A stretch of 50,670 nucleotides of DNA from NCBI GenBank assembly GCA_009602735.1, contig WELA01011264.1, positions 1 to 50,670 on the forward strand, in the 5' to 3' direction. The translations under genes were made by a program, and so were the position numbers. The notes under the pieces were generated by a model. That model had not been told where the DNA came from, made no database searches, and saw only the letters and a program-made list of their open reading frames with translations. This document shows positions 42,840 through 50,670 of the stretch, piece after piece (the first letter of the stretch is position 1; each line of letters opens with the position of its first letter). Source of the DNA: Mesotaenium endlicherianum (Eukaryota > Streptophyta > Zygnematophyceae > Zygnematales > Mesotaeniaceae).

Positions 42840-43980
42840 TCTATGACTTGATCTTTCTCCCGTGGTGCAGGAGAAGGGCGGCAGCCGCTTGGGACCCAGA
42901 GGAGGAGGAGGAGGAGGCAGCACCATCAGCAGCAGCTCTTCTTCCTCCTCCTCCTCCTGCTGCTGCTGCCCCACAGGTGGAGGGGGGGATCAGGTGGTGT
43001 CTGGTCAGTCCAGCACGTAGGGGGGAGAGGGCGGGCTCTGAGCTGCGGGGTGGTGCCTTATGCCGGGAGGCAGCTGTGGCTGCCAACCACGTGCTTTGGG
43101 CGGCATCGTGCCTCAGCTTCCTGCTGGTGCTGTTCCCCAAGGGGGGGCGGGGGGAGGTGGGGGCGGGATTGCGAAGAAGCTGGGCGTGTGTGCCTTTGGG
43201 TATGTGCGCGGGCGCATATGTGTGCTCATGCATATGTGCGTGGGGGCGTGCGTGCATGTATGCCTGCGTGTATAAACGCGTCCGCTGCTTGGGTCGCGAC
43301 ATGGCGTGATGTGCAGAACTTCTTGATGCAGAGGGCGGCGGTGGCGGGGTGCCCAGCTGGCGAAGGTCGTGGCGCAGGCGTCGTCTCAGGCCGCCACCTC
43401 AACCGCCACGTTGACTCCCCCTCCTCGGGTAGCCGCCTGTTGCCCCTGCTGCCGATTAGCCTCCCAGGAGGGCGAGTGAGGTGGAGCAGGGGTTGCGGGG
43501 AGATGCGGGCGTGCTCAGGGTTCAGGGTTGGGGCGCGTGCTGAGAGCCGGGAGGACGCCGCGCCTGCGTGCCTGCGTGCGCCTCTGGCTGTCACGTCTGA
43601 GCCAGAGAGTGGCATGCCTTTTGCCTCTGCCCTCTGGTGCCCTCCCACTCGGGACAGGGCTGACGCTGTGCTGTGTGTGCGTGCGTGGTGCGGGAACATG
43701 TGTGACTACTGTGCGGGGCGTGATGTGGCGTGTTCTTCAAAGCCATATAGCCCAGCTGTCTTGCTGGCGAAGGAGGACTTGGCACAGGTGGCCACCTCGG
43801 CCGCCGGGTCAGCCCCCCCCTCTGCCACCTCAGCCGCCACCCTGCTGCTACGTCTTCTGTTGCCGCCGGGGATGGCACTGCCTTTGCCGGTGGTGCTGCT
43901 ACTGCTGCTGCAGGGTGGGGGGGGGGCAAGTAGCGGCCCTGCTTACCGGAGTTTTTGAAGGGTCGACTAGGCCTGGCTAG
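42840..43980. other. GC-rich, low-complexity block with GT/CTG runs
   Basis: A GGA/GAG run (42898-42925) and CTC/CTG run (42935-42970) are followed by long frames on both strands (for example 43050-43958 plus). Similar words recur at 43355-43440 and 43755-43860 (GCTGGCGAAGG, GCCACCTC, CCGCCAC). No family could be recognised. Confidence 0.35.
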
Positions 43981-46091
43981 GCTTTCTGCTGACCTAGCCC
44001 AGCGTGGTCAAGGCTTGGCTGGGTGAGCAACTCGGGTCTTTCAGACCCCATGTTGGACTGACTTACTTCCGAGTGGGATGCATCATTTGCCAGGGCGCGC
44101 TGTCAGTCAGTCCGTTTCACACCATTCTAGCACCCTCCCTCCCCCGCTCGATTCTTTTGGCAGCAAAAGGTCCCAGGCTGGCAGGGAGGCTTGTGTGTGC
44201 TTGTGCGCGTGTGGGACTGGCGGCGTGATGGCGTGGGGGAATGGGCGTGCATGCGGGCATATGCCCGCTCATGTGCTTTGGTGAGCACCCGCATGCGTAC
44301 GTGTGTGCGTGTATGTGCTTGCATGTCTGATTTTTGAGCGCGTGCATCTGCATGCATATGTGTGCGCGTGTGCATTGTGCATGCGTGGGCTTGCGTTGCT
44401 CTCTCTCCCTCTCTCCCTCTCCCTCTGAGCATGCACAGGTGGTTATAATGAGATTGTTTGTGTATACATGCATATAGCTGCATTATCAATGTTGTCCATC
44501 ACTTTGAGGTCTTTTGACCCCTTCATTATGTATGCTTCAAAAATGTATAAGAATCACGATTGACCTGCCTCTGAGAGGTCAATGTGAACGCTTTTCTTGC
44601 CCTCACAATTTTAATGAGAGGAGACTTTTACAAACGACAACAACGTGGAATTGTATTTGTAGTTGGAAGGTGGGCAACTCTGCCTCTAGTGGTTCTCTGC
44701 ATAATGTTATCTCGGACCCTTGGGGGCGAGTTGCCAGACCCATTCGAGCTCTCCTTGGGGGCCACCACCTAGGTTTTGTATAGGCAGTGCAAGCAACCTC
44801 AACCTGGTACAATCTCGCACACAGCTCCAGCGCCGGTCCAATACAATGCGAGCACAACACTCATGAGATATGCTCTCACAACTGACACAGCATTCTCATC
44901 AAGATTCCAAAGTGAGCTAGTGTCCCTTTACTTCAAAATGTGGATCCCTTTACAATGTATCTTCATAATCAACTACCAGCTATAGTGACGCTGTCACACA
45001 AACTGTACATTTGGTAGCCAGAGCTTCCACTAAAATCAGGCCTAAGCCACTACTTGTGCTGTGCCTATTGGCAAGATGAGCCACCCAATGGTACCTAGCT
45101 ACTATTTTCGGACCCCCTCGCCACTCAGTCTAAATATATTCCTTTCAAGCAAGTCCTATCGGTGGGGTCGACCTATATGGAATCTAAATTTTGGGATTGT
45201 TTGACCACAAATCAACGCGTATGGACAGTGAACCCAAAATCCAGAAAGATTACATCGGAATACTATGGGGAGGAAAAAAGTAAGATCTCACATTGCTTGC
45301 GCGAGGGGGGCCTGGACGACCACATTCAATTGGGTGCCATATAGCATGCTAAAGGTGATGTCGTCAACGTGTTAGTCAATAATGCTACTCGTGCGTTGGT
45401 ACAAAGCTATACAATTAGGTACAAACCAACTTAAGATCACATGTTATTCTGTAATACAACTTGGCATCAGGGCTCTAAATTTGACCATATTTGTACTTTG
45501 GGCGGTCTCAAAGAACGTTTAACAAAATTTGAAGCATTTTTGAAGCAATTTTGTATCGCATAGCAATATCCTATTAATCTTTCCATGAAGTATGTTGTAA
45601 AAGTGGGTAGATTTATCAACACCCGCTCACTAGTACAAGAGTTTGACAACACACCTTTCTTTTTGGAGTCGGGTTTTATAACATGCAAAATTGCAAATAA
45701 GATTTGAGTTTATCTCGAATACAGGGGTCTGGTGTGCGACTGAATTTCGACAACCACTGCTTGCGACAGAATGTAGTTTTAAGTTTGTCATTAATATCAA
45801 ATGTCAAGGTCTGCCTTTGTAAGTCATGGACGAATTCTAGAATACGTAAATTTAGTCAAAGCATGTTGAAGACCGACAGCACATGGGAAGGCTGCAGCGA
45901 AATTGTAGTGCGTCAGAAACTCTTGACCATTTGTTATTCTAATAGCAGTTATCCAACAGCTTCCCTCACTAAAGACGAGACATAAATATTTAGCACACAG
46001 CAGTATCACATCAAAGCTTGTGCATCTGGGGCAGCTGGGTGGTTTCATTTGCATCTTGTAACGACGATCGATTCCGTCAGGTTTCTTAGAG
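43981..46091. other. Intergenic and upstream region of VPS60
   Basis: 44160-44440 is TG/CG-rich purine-pyrimidine alternation (potential Z-DNA) ending in CTCTCTCC runs. 44450-45950 is AT-richer with no supported gene. AAATATTTA at about 45985 may be an AT-rich promoter element of the gene starting at 46092. Confidence 0.4.
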
Positions 46092-47449
46092 ATGAGGCGA
46101 GTCTTTGGTGTGAAGAAGGAGAAAACTCCAGCGCCTACTCCGTCGGAAGCGACTGAGAGAGTATGCATTTGACACGCCTTGCCTATCTCTTTTGGCAACT
46201 CGTCAAAAGCTCTCCTGAACCACATAATGTTGAGATGAGCCCTCAAGTTGCAGTAGACTGTGCCTAATTCTGTTGCAGATAAACAAGCGTGGGGATGGGA
46301 TAGACGAGAAGATCAGAAAGCTGGACGCGGAACTGATTAAATACAGAGACCAAATAAAGAGGACACGCCCTGGTCCAGCGCAAGAGGCCATCAAAGCACG
46401 AGCCATGAGACTCGTACGTCAGAAGAAGATGTGAGTTCTTCGTAAAAGACTCTAAAATATTATGTGGGTAGTCCGAGGGTAATAATACCGGTGTTGAAGC
46501 CACCTGTGGAATGTATCAGAGCACAATATTCACCCTTAAGAGTGTACTCTTACCTTTCTTCTCATTATCACTACTCAGAACACGCCATGTCTGGCCATGG
46601 AGAAGTAGTAAGAGTATTCAGTGGTGGGAAAGTTGCAGGTTTGAGGGACAGAGGGACCAGCTCTACAATCAGAGCTTTAATATGGAGCAGGTCGCATTTG
46701 CAAGTGACGGGCTTCAAGATGCCCAGGAAACCGTATGTTCCACTTGCTCCTTGCCTCCTTGCTCTATGCTTGTAATATGTGCTTGAACCATGCAGTAGAG
46801 GTCAGGGCCAGGCAGAGCCCGAGTGCATCGCTGGCTGTTAAGAATAACAGCTTGCTCCTCAAGATACGAGCTTTTACTGTTCGCCTTAGTCTTCATCGTC
46901 TACATTGTAGTCCTGCTCCATGATGGGAAATGCCCTTTCAGAGCTGGATTTTCCTTCATTGACCAAGTTTGCCCTCCCTCTTCCCTCCTGTGTACTGAGG
47001 TGAACGGGAATCATGTTGTTTCTCTGCGAGGTCAGATGGCTGCCATGAAGGCTGCCCAGAAAGGCCTGAAGGCCCAGATGAAGACCATGAAGATCGAGGA
47101 TGTCGATGTAAGTTGCAAGCCCTCACTTCCTCATATGCATGTACTCAGCTGCAAACCATGGAGCAAGTTAGAGATGAATACTTTACAAATTGGGAGGGTA
47201 CCTGATTAGTGAGGAAGGTGGGGGGGCGAGCAGAACATGCAAGACGACATGCTGGACTTGCTGGACTACAGCACCGAGATCCAGGACTCCCTGGGCCGCA
47301 GCTACGGCGTTCCCGACGACATCGACGAAGAGGATCTCATGGGGGGTGAGCGAGCCCCCGCTCCTTCCCTCTGCACAGCAGCAAGTGCAGATGTCAGATG
47401 GGTTAGGTGATCTCCATGGGTGGCCTTTGTTTTGATGCATGTGTGTGCG

Positions 47450-47480
<31 letters not shown>

Positions 47481-47848
47481 TGGGGGGGACCGGGGGGGGC
47501 AGAGCTGGATGCTCTGGAGGCGGATATGGGGACAGAGGCGGACGCGGTGCCCTCATATCTGCAGCCGGACATGGAGCCAGAGCCAGAGCCGGCAGGAGCA
47601 GACTTGCAGCAGCTGCCATCTGCACCCCAAGGCCGTCAGCGGCAGCCCGCACTTCAGGTCCCATTTCTGAACATTCTGAATGCTGGGCAGCGTTGGTCTG
47701 ATAGGACCCGGTCGAGCATCAGAGTGTTTGTAACATGCGTCTGGAGGGTGTCAAGTTGGATAAATCCATGTGTTGCTGTCTACTGGCTGTGCAGGCAGAA
47801 GACGACTTTGGCTTGCCAACCGTGCCGCGGGCAACGTTACGAAATTAG
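46092..47848 (+). CDS. VPS60: VPS60/CHMP5-like ESCRT-III protein, 7 exons, about 235 aa
   Basis: Exons: 46092-46160, 46279-46430, 46639-46732, 47036-47107, 47234-47345, 47503-47657, 47795-47848. All introns are GT-AG and phases are consistent. Snf7-family accessory subunit of ESCRT-III, acting in multivesicular body formation on endosomes; in animals and yeast it binds LIP5/Vta1, the activator of the VPS4 ATPase. The N-terminus MRRVFGVKKEK is the plant VPS60 signature. The basic helical core has KLDAELIKYRDQIKRTRPGP and GQRDQLYNQSFNMEQVAFAS. The acidic half has SLGRSYGVPDDIDEEDLMGE and ELDALEADMG. The last exon ends DDFGLPTVPRATL, a C-terminal MIM-like motif typical of VPS60/CHMP5. Length is normal for the family. 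Low-complexity CT/GT repeats fill intron 5. It faces the beta-lactamase-like gene tail to tail. Confidence 0.95.
47446..47481 (+). repeat. (CT)n(GT)n microsatellite in VPS60 intron 5
   Basis: CT dinucleotides pass straight into GT dinucleotides, followed by G runs up to the acceptor at 47502. A normal intronic microsatellite, likely length-variable. Confidence 0.85.
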
Positions 47849-48621
47849 CCGTCTGTAAGAGCTCCCCTGTCACGCTAGCGTGCACTTTGATGGGCCTATG
47901 TACATATTAGAGTGAATGTCCCTGCACATAGTGTAGGGCTATCTGTATCACAGCCTGCTTTATGGTGAGACTACACACTTAGTGTGAATGTAGACGTAAG
48001 CTGGTCCCATGAAGTTGCTTGAAGGTGTTTATCTGTTTCAGATGAGTAAAAAGCATGCTCGCTGTCGATTCTAAATTGCCTATACTACTTGCATTCAGGA
48101 AAGTTACAATACATATGTACCTTATTGCTATTTCTGTAGGAGCCAATGCTGCTACCATTGGACAAGCTTGCCGCCACGTTCTCTATGTAACTGTGCACTT
48201 GTGTTTCTCCGTGGTGCATGTAGAGCGTTCAGTTCACCAAACTCTGCAGTTTTATAGCTCCCAATTTGTAAGTGCTTGCATGCTCCCTCTGAGATGCACC
48301 TTTCTCAGGATCAAAGCTAAAGCCAGGAGTGGTTCTCCTGCACATTTCTACTTCACATCTTGATTTCAAAATGTAACAGTGCTGTGTCGAATGTGATACT
48401 GCTTTGTTCACAGGCTTGTCAAGTGATCAATTCCCTCTACTTGAAGCAACCTCCACAAATAATCTGTAGTCTATTCTCCACATCACTGAAGACTCAGGAA
48501 GAAGCTATACCAATAGCAGAAGATTCCAGCTCTTCATGTGATGCATCGATGTTTGTCAGCGTTTACAAGCAGGCCCAATGATGTCAGCATTGTATTCAGG
48601 AACTTCCAACTTGGTACTGAG
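47849..48621. other. Convergent intergenic region (3' ends of two genes)
   Basis: Holds the 3' untranslated regions of VPS60 (plus) and the beta-lactamase-like gene (minus). No further frame with family features. No AATAAA within 200 bases of either stop. Confidence 0.45.
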
Positions 48622-50655
48622 CTAGCTTCGTCTGCTCCGCATCCACTTGGGAGGCTGGCAGTAAGTGTTGAAGGCCAGGCGTGCGATGCGGGCAATGACA
48701 GCCTCCGCCTCTTGCTCGTGCTTACGCCGCACATCTCGGATGAACACTGCCATCGACAACGTCGCTCCGTCTGCCTCAATAAGACCTGCTGCGTTCACCA
48801 CCCCCAAAATCCTGCAACAGCATACACCACTGGAAATTGCATGACGAAGGTCCCCTTCACACACGCCCATATCAGACACCCATAACAGACGCTGCTGTGA
48901 ACAGATTAGACACGATGCAGCTTCTTCCCCTTCGCCACCTCCTCACTTCTGTTGTGAATGAAGAGAAGTCCAAGCAGACCGCCTGGTATGCTGTGATTGC
49001 ACTTGAGGTAGGGGCAGCTCATGACGTCTTTAACATTCCGAGCCGTCACAGAAAAAAAGGGGGGTGGGTGTGAGGCGGAGGGGCGTACGAGCCGGTCTTA
49101 TGGAGCACGCGCACATTAGCCGGAAGGCACTGCGGCAGCCGCCGTGCTCCCCATTGCTGCCGCCCCTCGCTCTTCCCCACCCCCTTGCGCTGTCAGCTGC
49201 GATTTCAACACTCCTATGACTTCCCTCTGTGACAGCAGCAACAGCAGCAGCAGTAGCATTGGAGCACACCCACCTGGCGGGAGAGAATGGAGAGGCAGTG
49301 TGCTGTCCACTGTGGGTCCAACAGCTGACCTAGCGCCAGCTTTGACAGCAGGCGTGCTGTGTCAGCAGGTGGGCCCACATTATCCACGGCTGCTGCCACT
49401 GCTCACTCACGCGCACAGAGGAAGAGACAGACACATAGACAGACAGCTTCTTGAAATTATTTGATAGAGGTCTCACGCATAATGTATGAAGGAGAGGAGG
49501 AAGAGTGGGCACTCACACGCCACGTCTTCCCAGTAGCCCCGTGCGCCAGCTGCCTGCCAGGTGGCAAAAACACGTACACGCACACACACAAGCGCGCACA
49601 CACTGGACACATACATGAAGACGCCTAGTGACACTCGACTCCACACACAGATATACACACAAACACACACATCACACACAAATAGATCAATGCTCCATAG
49701 ATAAGCTCCTGAAGGGAAGGGAAGGGAAGGGAAGGATAGGGAGGGAAGTGGAGGAGAGGGGCGGTGGGCGAGGGGCTGAGGTATGAAGGGGCGGACCTTC
49801 TGAGAGAGCCACGAGAGACGCTCCAGAGCGCGCATGTCACGCACGCTCAGCGCCTTGCTGGCCGCCTGCGCTTCCGCCTCCTGCGCTGCCACCATTTTGC
49901 GGTCCACGCTCATGCTGCTCCACCTGCACACAAGCACCCGCTCCCACCCTCGGTCGCATTCAGGCTCGCCTGTGGCAGCACCCACCTGCCTGCTTGAGGG
50001 CGCGGCTGGAGGTAGAGTCGAAGGAGAGGCGCCCGCGACATTGGGAGAAAGAGCGCACCTACTGGCGAGCTGGCGCGAGGACAAACCGGCGAGGGTGGGA
50101 GACTGCCCAAGCGTCACCAAGTAGGCCTGCGCGTTTTTGACCGCCCCGCACCCGACCAGAGCTGCACTAAGTACGCGGGCCACTCACACGAGCGCACACA
50201 TGCACATGTACGTGCGCACACATGGGCGCACACGCGCGCACACACACACACGCACGCACACACACACTCTGTCCAAGTGTGGGTAAGGCAGAGGGAGAGC
50301 GAGCATGCCCACCTGGCGCTGCGAGAGATGAATGTCGGTGCCCTTCATGCCCACGGCCGCCACGCGCTCTCTCACGCGCGCCAAGCCCACTTCCCTTAGC
50401 ATCTGCCGCTCCCCTCCCCTCCCCACAACGCAGCGGGCGCCGCAAGATGGGAGTGAGGGAGCAGAGGCAGGCCAGGACGAGACACAATGCGAGCACAGCA
50501 GCAGCAGTAGTAGCAGCAGGACAAGAGTAGAGCAGGAAAGGGAGCAGCAGCAGCTGCAGGAGGAGGAGAAGGAGAGTACAAGGTCGGCCGCGGTGTTGTC
50601 GGAGATGGTCATCATGAGGTCCAGGCACTCCCCCACCGCCACTGTTGTGCTCTCC
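48622..50655 (-). CDS. Class A beta-lactamase-fold serine hydrolase, intron-split, 5' end beyond window
   Basis: Minus-strand exons that I trust: 50580-50655 (CLDLMMTISDNTAADL, the class A SDN motif), 50313-50402 (EVGLARVRERVAAVGMKGTD), 49274 to about 49396 (NVGPPADTARLLSKLALGQL, then DPQWTAHCLSILSRQ), 49089-49129 (LPANVRVLHKTGS, the KTG motif) and 48622-48811 (GVVNAAGLIEADGATLSMAV, ending at TAG 48622). Splice phases between the last two join as HKTGS-ILGVVNAAG. Two middle exons near 50110-50153 and 49797-49930 are tentative, and one short exon before the KTG exon is probably missed. The family acylates an active-site Ser in S-x-x-K, which lies off the right edge. I see no Glu at the omega-loop position that drives deacylation, so true beta-lactamase activity is doubtful. 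It resembles bacterial proteins but has introns and eukaryotic context, consistent with old transfer. Product location and substrate unknown. Confidence 0.75.
49568..49690. repeat. CA-rich microsatellite in intron of the beta-lactamase-like gene
   Basis: Repeated ACACAC/CACACA blocks broken by single substitutions. A second CA/CG-rich run lies at 50185-50272 in another intron. Both sit between exons placed on the minus strand. Confidence 0.75.
49711..49735 (+). repeat. Short (GGGAA)n pentamer array
   Basis: About five tandem GGGAA units (GAAGGGAAGGGAAGGGAAGG) followed by GGATAGGGAGG. It lies in a predicted intron of the beta-lactamase-like gene. Confidence 0.8.
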
Positions 50656-50670
50656 CTGCCCCCTCCCCCC

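Noticed and set aside
43050-43958. 302-codon plus-strand ORF
   Set aside because: Composition-driven; ends in poly-Leu and poly-Gly from CTG and G runs.
44160-44440. Possible CRISPR or ordered repeat array
   Set aside because: Only irregular TG/CG dinucleotide alternation; no repeat-spacer structure.
48837-49073. Plus-strand ORF opposite the beta-lactamase-like gene (HLLTSVVNEEKSKQTAWYAV)
   Set aside because: The text looks protein-like, but it is short, has no family match I know, and overlaps the intron between the KTG and last exons of the minus-strand gene.

Overview
This is a nuclear window from a green-lineage eukaryote (Viridiplantae; I cannot fix the species). Three things point there. 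There is a multi-exon gene for the thylakoid rhodanese-like protein TROL, ending in the FNR-recruitment motif. There is a plant-like, seven-exon VPS60/CHMP5 gene. The repeats are Ty3/gypsy chromoviruses primed by initiator tRNA-Met. The DIRS-like and piggyBac remnants and the GC-rich, CAG/CTG-rich repeats suggest an alga or an early-diverging streptophyte rather than a flowering plant; that is inference.

Positions 1 to about 31 kb are nested transposon debris. The main family is one chromovirus, present in at least four pieces: A at 1-3232 on the minus strand, running off the left edge; a deleted plus-strand copy at 6468-8089; B at about 8570-12620 on the minus strand; and D at 16171-24367 on the minus strand, nearly full length but missing reverse transcriptase. 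The 3' end of a fifth copy, C, is at 12621-14261 on the plus strand. The family has LTRs of about 720-750 bp, a tRNA-iMet primer site, and a gag with a CCHC knuckle. Gag and pol are in frames joined by a canonical TTTAAAA -1 slippery heptamer. Integrase ends in a chromodomain. In the env position, between integrase and the 3' LTR, lies an extra ORF that I do not recognise. A DIRS-like tyrosine-recombinase retroelement (about 3955-6467 and 8090-8566), a piggyBac transposase fragment (14264-15211), a hAT transposase fragment (24368-25142) and a non-coding LTR element with a 5-bp target-site duplication (26298-30892) fill most of the rest.

From about 31 to 36 kb the sequence is genic: TROL (plus strand, 8 exons, 31926-35456) carries a 24-bp in-frame minisatellite in its stalk. 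From about 36.5 to 44 kb the DNA is very GC-rich, with long open frames on both strands that composition alone could explain. It also has a 24-bp minisatellite at about 39.4-39.8 kb and a duplicated exon-like segment at about 40.3 and 42.3 kb. I could not assign a gene there.

The right end has two convergent genes. VPS60 (plus, 46092-47848) belongs to the ESCRT-III-like family. A minus-strand, intron-split gene (48622 to beyond the right edge) encodes a class A beta-lactamase-fold serine hydrolase with SDN and KTG motifs. Exons were placed by hand from splice signals, reading phase and family similarity; nothing here was checked by a database search or transcript data.
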